Shown: positions 1 to 6,856 of the stretch, piece after piece | Layout of the letters: every line of letters starts with the position of its first letter | Numbering within the stretch: the first letter of the stretch is position 1 | Assembly: GCA_903865435.1 (NCBI GenBank) | Contig: CAIPJS010000095.1 | Coordinates: 1-64,000, forward strand | Reading direction: 5' to 3' | Source: an uncultured Bacteroidota bacterium | Lineage (GTDB): Bacteria; Bacteroidota; Bacteroidia; Chitinophagales; Chitinophagaceae | DNA length: 64,000 nucleotides | Made by a program: the position numbers and the translations under genes | The notes under the pieces: model-generated | Told to the model about the DNA's origin: nothing | The model's input: the letters and a program-made list of their open reading frames with translations, nothing else | Database searches by the model: none

Positions 1-932
1 AATTGGCTACTGCTATCAATGAAATAAGTGGCAAAAAAGATTTTCAATTGTTTTTATGTAATAGTGGTGCAGAAGCCAATGAAAATGCATTGAAACTAGC
101 TTCCTTTCATACTGGAAGAAAAAAAATTATTGCTTTTAAAAAATCTTTCCACGGTCGTACATCATTGGCAGTAGCAGCTACCGATAATCCAAGTATTGTG
201 GCGCCTGTGAATGAGACCGATAATATTATTTTCTTACCATTGAATGATCTGACTGCTTTGGAAAATTGTTTTAGCACTATGGGCCAAGAAATTGCTGCTG
301 TGATTGTGGAAGGCATTCAAGGGGTTGCCGGTATTTACGAAGCAAGCCCTATTTTTTTACAAGCCATCAGAAAACAATGTGATGGGGCAGGGGCGGTTTA
401 TATTGCAGACAGTGTGCAATGTGGTTATGGTCGTTCTGGACAATTTTTTGCACATGATATTGCAGGTGTGGATGCAGATATTTATTCCATGGCCAAGGGC
501 ATGGGTAATGGATTTCCGATTGGGGCTATTTTAATTGCCCCGCATATCAAAGCAAAATTTGGTTTGTTGGGTACTACTTTCGGCGGCAATCCATTGGCTT
601 GTGCTGCTGCACTGGCCGTGATTGAAGTGATTCAGAAAGAAAATTTAATACAAGCGGCTGCAGATAATGGAAAATATTTAATGGATGCATTAAAAAATAT
701 GCCTGGCATTAAAACTGTCAGAGGTCGTGGGTTGATGATTGGTTTTGAAATGGAAGCTGGACTTGAAGAGATTCGTAAAGTCTTATTATATGAGATGAAA
801 GTGTTTACAGGCGAAGCCAAACCTAATGTAATAAGATTGTTGCCCTCTTTATCCATTTCAAAACAAGACATTGATTTATTTTTAAACAGATTGAATAGTG
901 CCATTCAACAATTGAAACAAATCCCTGCTTAA
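1..932 (+). CDS. argD: Acetylornithine/succinylornithine aminotransferase, 5'-truncated
   Basis: PLP-dependent class III aminotransferase that makes N-acyl-ornithine from N-acyl-glutamate semialdehyde in arginine synthesis. The reading frame is open to the left window edge, so the N-terminus (roughly 70-90 residues) is missing; the TTG at position 3 is not taken as a start. Visible family marks are SGAEANENALKLA, the FHGRT cofactor loop and YSMAKGMGNGFP, whose Lys should carry PLP. The usual DEVQ(T/S)G motif reads DSVQCG (bases 408-425), so the conserved Glu is Ser. The following argF' starts 4 bases after the stop, and the gene heads an argD-F'-B-E-H run. The acyl group used (acetyl or succinyl) cannot be read from this protein. 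Confidence 0.93.
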   Translation, partial: LATAINEISGKKDFQLFLCNSGAEANENALKLASFHTGRKKIIAFKKSFHGRTSLAVAATDNPSIVAPVNETDNIIFLPLNDLTALENCFSTMGQEIAAVIVEGIQGVAGIYEASPIFLQAIRKQCDGAGAVYIADSVQCGYGRSGQFFAHDIAGVDADIYSMAKGMGNGFPIGAILIAPHIKAKFGLLGTTFGGNPLACAAALAVIEVIQKENLIQAAADNGKYLMDALKNMPGIKTVRGRGLMIGFEMEAGLEEIRKVLLYEMKVFTGEAKPNVIRLLPSLSISKQDIDLFLNRLNSAIQQLKQIPA

Positions 933-936
933 TTTT

Positions 937-1911
937 ATGAAACAATTTATTTCAGTAAATGATGTGTCCAATATCAATGCCTTGGTCAAACAAGCATTGG
1001 CCTACAAGGCGCAACCTTTTTTGGACAAGCATTTAGGGGCCAACAAACGCATAGGACTTTTGTTTTTAAATCCAAGTTTAAGAACTAGATTAAGTACACA
1101 AGTGGCTGCACAAAATTTAGGCATGGAACCCATTGTTTTTAATGTAGATAAAGAGGGCTGGGCATTGGAATTTGCAGAAGGTGCTGTGATGAATGGAAAT
1201 ACGGTAGAACACATTAAAGATGCGGCGCCGGTTTTGGGTAATTATTTTGACATCTTATGCATTAGGACATTTCCTAGCTTGGTCAATAAAGAAGATGATT
1301 ACAGTGAAAAAATCATCAACCAATTTATTAAGTATGCGGGTATCCCCATCGTTAGTTTAGAATCGGCAACGCTACATCCTTTACAATCTTTAACAGACAT
1401 CATTACCATTCAAGAGTCGATGGCTTCGAATAAAAATTTAAAAAATAAAAAACCTAAAATTATTTTAACCTGGGCGCCACATATGAAACCTATTCCACAA
1501 TGTGTGGCCAATAGTTTTAGTGAATGGGTGAATGCCTGGGGGGAAGCCAATTTTGTGATTACCCACCCCGAAGGGTATGAACTTTCTTTAGCATATACCA
1601 AAGGTGCTTCTATTGTGCACAATCAAGATGAAGCTTTGAAAGATGCAGATTTTGTTTATGTAAAAAATTGGAGCAGCTTTAATGAATATGGCAAACAGCT
1701 TTCGACAGATAAAAATTGGATGTTGACCAATGCTAAATTAGCATTAACGAATCAGGCTAAAGTAATGCATTGTTTACCAGTAAGAAGAAATGTAGAATTA
1801 AGCGATGAAATTTTAGATGGCCCCAATAGTTTAGTAACTAAAGAAGCTTCTAATAGAGTTTGGGCAGCGCAAGCAGTTTTAGCTGAAATTTTAAAAACTA
1901 ATTCTATTTAA
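937..1911 (+). CDS. argF': N-acyl-ornithine carbamoyltransferase (ArgF' family, probably succinylornithine type)
   Basis: Transfers carbamoyl to N-acylated ornithine, the Bacteroidota/Xanthomonas variant of arginine synthesis. At 324 aa it has the carbamoyl-phosphate motif in the form NPSLRTR (residues 45-51) and the late HCLPVRRN motif, but lacks the ornithine-binding features of normal OTCase. In this family the residue between Thr and Glu-His of the 'xxTxEHI' loop sets substrate choice: Glu in the Xanthomonas acetylornithine enzyme, Pro90 in the Bacteroides fragilis succinylornithine enzyme (from memory of the published work). Here it is Val90 (NGNTVEHIK, bases 1204-1206). That excludes the acetyl-type Glu and favours succinylornithine. 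ATG start, 4 bases after argD. Confidence 0.93.
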   Translation: MKQFISVNDVSNINALVKQALAYKAQPFLDKHLGANKRIGLLFLNPSLRTRLSTQVAAQNLGMEPIVFNVDKEGWALEFAEGAVMNGNTVEHIKDAAPVLGNYFDILCIRTFPSLVNKEDDYSEKIINQFIKYAGIPIVSLESATLHPLQSLTDIITIQESMASNKNLKNKKPKIILTWAPHMKPIPQCVANSFSEWVNAWGEANFVITHPEGYELSLAYTKGASIVHNQDEALKDADFVYVKNWSSFNEYGKQLSTDKNWMLTNAKLALTNQAKVMHCLPVRRNVELSDEILDGPNSLVTKEASNRVWAAQAVLAEILKTNSI

Positions 1912-1942
1912 TTCAATTCAATAAAAACCTGTTCAATAAATT

Positions 1943-2725
1943 ATGGAATCATTATATGTAATTAAAATAGGGGGCAATATAGTTGACAATCCAGCATTGT
2001 TAACTACTTGCTTGCAAGCTTTTGCGCAAGTAAAAGGCCAGGCTATTTTAGTGCATGGTGGTGGCAAAATAGCAACTAGTATGGCTCAGTCCATGGGTGT
2101 TGAACAAACTATGGTAGAAGGCAGAAGAATTACTGATGAAGCCACATTGAAAATAGTAACCATGGTATATGCAGGTTATATTAACAAAAATATTGTTGCA
2201 CAGTTACAAGCATTAGGTGTTCCAGCAATGGGTTTGTCTGGTGCAGATGGTAATTTAATACAAGCACATAAAAGAAAGCATGCAAGCATTGATTATGGTT
2301 TTGTAGGAGATATAGATACAGTGAATACCGATTTGCTTTTACAATTACTTTCAACGAATACTAAATTAGTGGTGGCGCCTATTACCCATGATGGTAAGGG
2401 ACAGCTATTAAATACCAATGCAGATACCATTGCACAAAGTTTAGCCACTGCATTAGCGACTAAATATAATGTGCATTTAATATATGGTTTTGAAAAAGAA
2501 GGCGTATTGAAGGATTTGAATGATCCCAGTTCAGTCATTGCGCGAATGGATAAACCGTTTTACGGTACACTTAAAGATCAAAAACTCATATTCGAGGGAA
2601 TGATCCCCAAAATAGACAACGCGTATGAAGCCCTTGATAATGGTGTACAATCTGTCATCATTGGAAAGGCCGAAAAAATGAATGAATTAATGAATGGTAC
2701 GGCAGGTACCACAATCACAAAATAA
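1943..2725 (+). CDS. argB: N-acetylglutamate (N-acylglutamate) kinase
   Basis: Phosphorylates the gamma-carboxylate of N-acyl-glutamate. At 260 aa it is an amino-acid kinase fold protein with the nucleotide-binding KIGGN near the N-terminus, a second glycine loop LVHGGGK, and the substrate-binding motif GRRITD (usually GLRxTD). It lacks the N-terminal helix that arginine-inhibited hexameric forms carry, so feedback control by arginine is not expected here (inference). The stop TAA and the argE start share one base (TAATG at 2723-2727), which points to translational coupling. If ArgF' is the succinyl type, this kinase would act on N-succinylglutamate. Confidence 0.93.
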   Translation: MESLYVIKIGGNIVDNPALLTTCLQAFAQVKGQAILVHGGGKIATSMAQSMGVEQTMVEGRRITDEATLKIVTMVYAGYINKNIVAQLQALGVPAMGLSGADGNLIQAHKRKHASIDYGFVGDIDTVNTDLLLQLLSTNTKLVVAPITHDGKGQLLNTNADTIAQSLATALATKYNVHLIYGFEKEGVLKDLNDPSSVIARMDKPFYGTLKDQKLIFEGMIPKIDNAYEALDNGVQSVIIGKAEKMNELMNGTAGTTITK

Positions 2726-3816
2726 TGTCACCATCACCTACTATACATAATACAAATACAAGCGTCTTACAAATAGACGCCATCGATTTATTAAAAAAAT
2801 TAATCGCAATACCTTCTTTTAGTAAAGAAGAAGATAAAACAGCTTTCGCCATCACTCAATTTTTTGCAGCTAGAAATATTAAAGTAAATACCATTAAAAA
2901 TAATATTTGGGCAGCTAATTTACATTTCGATGCGAACAAGCCTTCTATATTATTAAACTCACACCACGATACCGTAAAACCTAATAAAGGCTATACCAAT
3001 GAGCCTTTTAGCCCTATTGAAAAGGAAGGTAAATTATACGGACTAGGTGCTAATGATGCAGGCGGTTGTTTGGTAAGTTTAATAGCCTGCTTTTTACATT
3101 TTTATGCTATGCCTAATTTAGGGTACAATATAATTTTTGTAGCATCTGCTGAAGAAGAAATTTCTGGCCATGATGGTATTGAATTGGTACTTCCTCAATT
3201 ACCAAAAATTGATTTTGGAATAGTTGGTGAGCCTACTAAAATGGAAATGGCTATTGCAGAAAGAGGCTTATTGGTTTTAGATGTTGTAGCTACTGGCAAA
3301 GCCGGTCATGCTGCTAGAGAGGAAGGAGAGAATGCACTGTATAAAATACTAGCAGCTATTGAATGGTTTAAAAATTATCAGTTTGAAAAAGTATCCGATT
3401 TATTAGGTAAGGTAAAAATGAGCGTTACAGTAATAGAAACCGATAACAAACAACATAATGTAGTGCCTTCCACTTGTAAAATGGTAGTAGATGTTCGTGT
3501 GAATGAACTTTATAGTTTTGAAGAGGTTTTAAAAACTATTCAAGAAAATGTAAAAGGGGAAGTAAAGCCAAGAAGTTTAAGAATGCGCTCCACAAGTATT
3601 GGCCTTGATCACGTATTAGTGAAAGCAGGCAAGGATTTGGGTAAGGGTCATTATGGCTCTGTTACTACATCTGATAAAGCATTAATGCCTTTTCCTAGTT
3701 TAAAAATGGGTCCTGGCGATTCTGCTAGATCTCATACAGCCGATGAATTCATTTATATAAAAGAAATAGAAGAAGGAATTGTTGATTATATTCAATTACT
3801 TGAAAAAATAGTTTAA
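2725..3816 (+). CDS. argE: N-acyl-ornithine/citrulline deacylase, M20 family
   Basis: Zinc-dependent M20 peptidase-family deacylase that should remove the acyl group from N-acyl-citrulline (or ornithine). At 363 aa it shows the metal motifs SHHDTV (His-x-Asp), GLGANDAGG (bridging Asp) and SAEEEISGHDG (catalytic Glu plus metal Glu), then GEPTKMEMAIAERG and a late SARSHTADE. The lid/dimerisation domain occupies about residues 175-285. Because the substrate from ArgF' is acyl-citrulline, this is the Bacteroidota equivalent of acetylcitrulline deacetylase rather than strictly E. coli ArgE. It overlaps argB by one base and is followed by argH after 2 bases. Confidence 0.88.
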   Translation: MSPSPTIHNTNTSVLQIDAIDLLKKLIAIPSFSKEEDKTAFAITQFFAARNIKVNTIKNNIWAANLHFDANKPSILLNSHHDTVKPNKGYTNEPFSPIEKEGKLYGLGANDAGGCLVSLIACFLHFYAMPNLGYNIIFVASAEEEISGHDGIELVLPQLPKIDFGIVGEPTKMEMAIAERGLLVLDVVATGKAGHAAREEGENALYKILAAIEWFKNYQFEKVSDLLGKVKMSVTVIETDNKQHNVVPSTCKMVVDVRVNELYSFEEVLKTIQENVKGEVKPRSLRMRSTSIGLDHVLVKAGKDLGKGHYGSVTTSDKALMPFPSLKMGPGDSARSHTADEFIYIKEIEEGIVDYIQLLEKIV

Positions 3817-3818
3817 AT

Positions 3819-5156
3819 ATGAGTAAGCTTTGGCAAAAAAATAATAAGGTATCAGACTTGGTAGAAAAATTTACCATTGGCAATGACCAGGCCATGGATA
3901 TGTATTTAGCTAGTTATGATGTGCTAGGTTCTATTGCGCATACTACAATGCTTGCTGAAGTGGGCTTATTAACTGCAGCTGAACAAACATCTATTAAAAA
4001 AGCCTTAGTAGCTATTTATGAAAAAATACAAGCAGGCAATTTTTCTTTAGATCCAGGAGTAGAAGACATTCATTCTCAAGTAGAAATATTATTAACAGCC
4101 TCTTTAGGTGATGCAGGTAAAAAAATTCATAGTGCTAGAAGTAGAAATGATCAGGTTTTAGTTGACATTAAATTATTTTTACGCGCTGAATTAATGAATG
4201 TAACGGCCTCTGTGCAGGCTTTATTTAAAACCTTACAAGAAAAAAGTGAAGCCCATAAAAATGATTTATTACCAGGCTATACGCATTTGCAATTGGCCAT
4301 GCCTTCTTCCTTTGGTTTATGGTTGGGTGCTTATGCAGAAAGTTTAGTAGATGATATCACTGTATTACAAGCTGCTTATAAAGTAGTGAATAAAAATCCC
4401 TTGGGCTCGGCTGCGGGTTATGGTTCTTCTTTTCCTATTAATAGAACGAGAACCACTGAATTATTAGGTTTTGAATCTTTGAACTACAATGTAGTGTATG
4501 CGCAAATGGGCAGAGGTAAGGCAGAAAGAATCACAGCTATGGCGCTTGCCAATATTGCCGATACATTGTCTAAATTAAGTATGGACGCTTGTTTGTTCAT
4601 GAATCAAAATTTTGGTTTCATTCAATTTCCCGAAGAGTTAACCACTGGTTCAAGCATCATGCCGCATAAAAAAAATCCAGATGTATTTGAATTAATAAGA
4701 TCTTATTGCAATAGAATAAAAGCCTTACCCAATGAAATAATGATGATGACTACCAATTTGCCATCGGGCTATCATCGTGATTTGCAATTATTAAAAGAGC
4801 ATTTGTTTCCTGCCTTTACGCAATTAAAAAATTGCTTAGAAATGGCCGCATTGATGATCCAAAACATGCAAGTAAAAAAAGATTTATTAGAAGATCCTAA
4901 ATACCAATATTTATTTAGTGTGGAAGAAGTGAATAAGCTTGTACTGGGTGGCATGCCATTTAGAGATGCCTACAAACAAGTGGGTATGAACATTGAAGCA
5001 GGTAATTTTAAGTACACAACACAATTGAAGCATACCCACGAGGGCAGTATTGGCAATCTTTGTACTGCTCAGATTGCTGCAAGCATGGAAAAAGTGGTGG
5101 CTGCCATGGAAATCGTTAAAGTTGAACAACAAATCAAAGATTTATTGAAACTTTGA
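3819..5156 (+). CDS. argH: Argininosuccinate lyase
   Basis: Splits argininosuccinate into arginine and fumarate, the last step of the pathway. At 445 aa it is in the fumarase/aspartase superfamily with EDIHSQVE, SARSRNDQV, the TH of PGYTHLQ, and the signature loop GSSIMPHKKNPD containing the catalytic Ser. It is the last gene of the arg run, 2 bases after argE. argG, argC and the acyltransferase gene are not in the window and probably lie upstream. No hairpin terminator is visible in the 57 bases before the next gene, which has its own promoter-like box. Confidence 0.96.
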   Translation: MSKLWQKNNKVSDLVEKFTIGNDQAMDMYLASYDVLGSIAHTTMLAEVGLLTAAEQTSIKKALVAIYEKIQAGNFSLDPGVEDIHSQVEILLTASLGDAGKKIHSARSRNDQVLVDIKLFLRAELMNVTASVQALFKTLQEKSEAHKNDLLPGYTHLQLAMPSSFGLWLGAYAESLVDDITVLQAAYKVVNKNPLGSAAGYGSSFPINRTRTTELLGFESLNYNVVYAQMGRGKAERITAMALANIADTLSKLSMDACLFMNQNFGFIQFPEELTTGSSIMPHKKNPDVFELIRSYCNRIKALPNEIMMMTTNLPSGYHRDLQLLKEHLFPAFTQLKNCLEMAALMIQNMQVKKDLLEDPKYQYLFSVEEVNKLVLGGMPFRDAYKQVGMNIEAGNFKYTTQLKHTHEGSIGNLCTAQIAASMEKVVAAMEIVKVEQQIKDLLKL

Positions 5157-5179
5157 GCCTATAATTAAAAACCTAACTG

Positions 5180-5187
5180 TACTTTTG
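5180..5187 (+). promoter_or_regulatory. Bacteroidota -7 box of the FKBP gene
   Basis: TACTTTTG matches the Bacteroidota consensus TAnnTTTG exactly and lies 26 bases before the ATG at 5214. A TTTG at 5152-5155 is a possible -33 element, but the 24-base spacer is longer than the usual 19-21. Confidence 0.5.
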
Positions 5188-5213
5188 ACCTCTAAAAGAA
5201 GAAAAAATAGACT

Positions 5214-5945
5214 ATGAAAAAAACAGCAATTATTTTAAGTTTAGTTTTCGTATCCATTACTGCTATGGCCCAAACTAAAACGGCTCCTGCCAAACAATTA
5301 AAAATAGGCAATGCTAAAATTGCCATGACTGTGACACCTCCTTTATTGATTAAAAATGGTAAAGACAGTGCCTCTTATGCATTAGGGTATCGCATTGGAC
5401 AAAGTTTGAAAGGTCAAGGATTACAAGAAATTAATATGGCTTTATTCAACAAAGGCTTGGCTGCAGGTTTTGTTTCCAAAGCAGCTATTCCAGACAGTTT
5501 ATTAGACAATTGCATTAAAAACTACCAAGATAAAATGAGTCAAGAAAAAATCACAGCAAATCGTGCTGCAGGCGCAGCTTTTTTAGCTGAAAACGCAAAA
5601 AAACCAGGAGTGGTAAAATTGCCAAGCGGTCTACAATACCAAGTTATTGTGGCGGGCCAAGACACTACCAAACCAACTTTAAAGAGCAAAGTAAAAGTAC
5701 ATTACCATGGTACTTTGATTGATGGTTCTGTATTTGATAGTTCTGTACAAAGGGGCGAGCCGATAAGCTTTCCTTTAAATGGTGTCATCAAAGGTTGGCA
5801 AGATGGCTTGCAATTAATGACTTTGGGCAGTAAGTGGAAATTTTTTATCCCTTCAGAATTGGCTTATGGTGAGCGTTCTGCTGGCCCTATGATTGGACCA
5901 GGCTCTACTTTAATTTTTGAAGTAGAACTATTAGGCATAGATTAA
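5214..5945 (+). CDS. Secreted FKBP-type peptidyl-prolyl cis-trans isomerase (FkpA/Mip-like)
   Basis: Envelope folding helper that isomerises X-Pro bonds. At 243 aa it starts with a signal peptide (Met-Lys-Lys then a hydrophobic run to AMAQ, about residue 20). An N-terminal helical dimerisation domain follows (about 50-140, with SYALGYRIGQSLK), as in Mip/FkpA. The FKBP domain is at about 155-243 with VHYHGTLIDGSVFDSS, GVIKGWQDGLQLM, IPSELAYGERSAG and a final IFEVELLGID; the Asp, Trp and Tyr of the proline pocket are present. It is a single-gene unit with its own promoter box and a strong terminator. Confidence 0.93.
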   Translation: MKKTAIILSLVFVSITAMAQTKTAPAKQLKIGNAKIAMTVTPPLLIKNGKDSASYALGYRIGQSLKGQGLQEINMALFNKGLAAGFVSKAAIPDSLLDNCIKNYQDKMSQEKITANRAAGAAFLAENAKKPGVVKLPSGLQYQVIVAGQDTTKPTLKSKVKVHYHGTLIDGSVFDSSVQRGEPISFPLNGVIKGWQDGLQLMTLGSKWKFFIPSELAYGERSAGPMIGPGSTLIFEVELLGID

Positions 5946-5963
5946 GCTTAAAAAAAATAGACC

Positions 5964-6001
5964 ACACCCCCATCCTGATTTATCTAGATGGGGGTGTTTT
6001 T
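5964..6001 (+). terminator. Intrinsic terminator after the FKBP gene
   Basis: An 11-bp perfect stem (ACACCCCCATC at 5964-5974 with GATGGGGGTGT at 5987-5997) and a 12-base loop run directly into a T tract ending at 6001. It is among the clearest rho-independent terminators in the window. Confidence 0.92.
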
Positions 6002-6016
6002 ATTGGTATTAAGTGG

Positions 6017-6024
6017 TAAATTTG
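6017..6024 (+). promoter_or_regulatory. -7 box before the OXA-like lipoprotein gene
   Basis: TAAATTTG matches the consensus TAnnTTTG and lies 20 bases before the ATG at 6045. It is just downstream of the previous gene's terminator, so the lipoprotein gene should have its own transcript. No clear -33 TTTG is seen. Confidence 0.5.
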
Positions 6025-6044
6025 TACCTCTTTAAAATAGTACT

Positions 6045-6794
6045 ATGAATTTGAGATTACTTCCTCTATTTACCTTTGCTGTCTTGTTTTTTTCCTGTTC
6101 ACCTAATAATGTAAAAATAGACAGTTCTATTTCTAAATTATTGGACAGTGCGGGGGTCAATGGCAGTTTTGCTTTATTAGAAAATGGATCGGGTCAATTT
6201 ACTATTGCCAATTTATCTACCTATAAGGATACTGCCTTGGCGCCTTTAAATACTTTTTTTATCCTACCTAGTTTGATTGCTTTAGATAAAGGCGTGTTCA
6301 ATCAAAATTCAAGTACTTGGGTAAGTACAGATTCGATTCAATTTTACCAAGAATTAATGACTGGCTTAGGAAGAGCAACCCTTATGAAAACCATCGATTC
6401 CATTCATTATGGAAAAGGTATAGTAAGTGCAGATGTAAATGAATTTTGGAGAGATCAATCTTTACGCATTACTGCAGATGAACAATTGGGGCTTATTAAA
6501 AAAATGTATTTTAAGTCTTTGCCTTTTCAAAAACGCACACAGGAACTTTTTAAAAAAATGATCTCAAAAGAGGACAATAGCAACTATCATTTAAGTTATA
6601 TTGAAGCCATGGATACCCTGCGTCAGGTTTCTTGGGTAGTAGGCTTTGAAGAAGAAAATAAACATGTTTACTTTTTTGTATTAAATACCAATGGCAATAA
6701 ACAAGGCTCGATCAAGGGGGTACCTGCAAAGTCTTCTGTTCCCTTGCTAAAAAATATTTTAATACAACAAGGATTTTTACAAGGCCTTAGGTAG
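6045..6794 (+). CDS. Lipoprotein with a degenerate class D beta-lactamase/transpeptidase-like domain
   Basis: At 249 aa it has a lipoprotein signal (hydrophobic run then FFSC, Cys18). From about residue 52 the layout resembles OXA class D beta-lactamases: an NLSTYKDTALAP segment, an active-site helix, a YGK at 122-124 where OXA has YGN, FWRDQSLRIT (compare FW...LxIS), an LPF segment, and a final strand with WVVGFEE. The catalytic STFK is replaced by Asn69-Thr-Phe-Phe72 in NTFFILPSLIALDKG, so both the nucleophilic Ser and the general-base Lys are gone. No KTG motif is found. I infer a non-catalytic penicillin-recognising fold, perhaps a periplasmic sensor or binding protein; the role is unknown. 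The fold match is by eye only. Confidence 0.7.
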   Translation: MNLRLLPLFTFAVLFFSCSPNNVKIDSSISKLLDSAGVNGSFALLENGSGQFTIANLSTYKDTALAPLNTFFILPSLIALDKGVFNQNSSTWVSTDSIQFYQELMTGLGRATLMKTIDSIHYGKGIVSADVNEFWRDQSLRITADEQLGLIKKMYFKSLPFQKRTQELFKKMISKEDNSNYHLSYIEAMDTLRQVSWVVGFEEENKHVYFFVLNTNGNKQGSIKGVPAKSSVPLLKNILIQQGFLQGLR

Positions 6795-6810
6795 CGCAGC
6801 AAGCGCTTTT
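6793..6810 (+). terminator. Weak hairpin terminator at the lipoprotein stop
   Basis: AGCGC (6793-6797) pairs with GCGCT (6803-6807) around a 5-base loop, followed by TTTTATTT. It begins inside the TAG stop codon (6792-6794). The stem is only 5 bp, so efficiency is doubtful. Confidence 0.4.
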
Positions 6811-6811
6811 A

Positions 6812-6844
6812 TTTGGCTTTGGGCGATTAAAATAATTATCTTTA
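6812..6844 (+). promoter_or_regulatory. Promoter of ispG
   Basis: TTTG at 6812-6815, a 21-base spacer, then TATCTTTA at 6837-6844 (one mismatch to TAnnTTTG). The ATG of ispG follows at 6857. Spacing fits the Bacteroidota primary sigma factor. Confidence 0.5.
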
Positions 6845-6856
6845 CGCATACTATTT

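Noticed and set aside
937-1911. Classical ornithine carbamoyltransferase ArgF
   Set aside because: The sequence follows the ArgF' acyl-ornithine branch (MNGNTVEHIK loop and HCLPVRRN), so it was called ArgF' instead.
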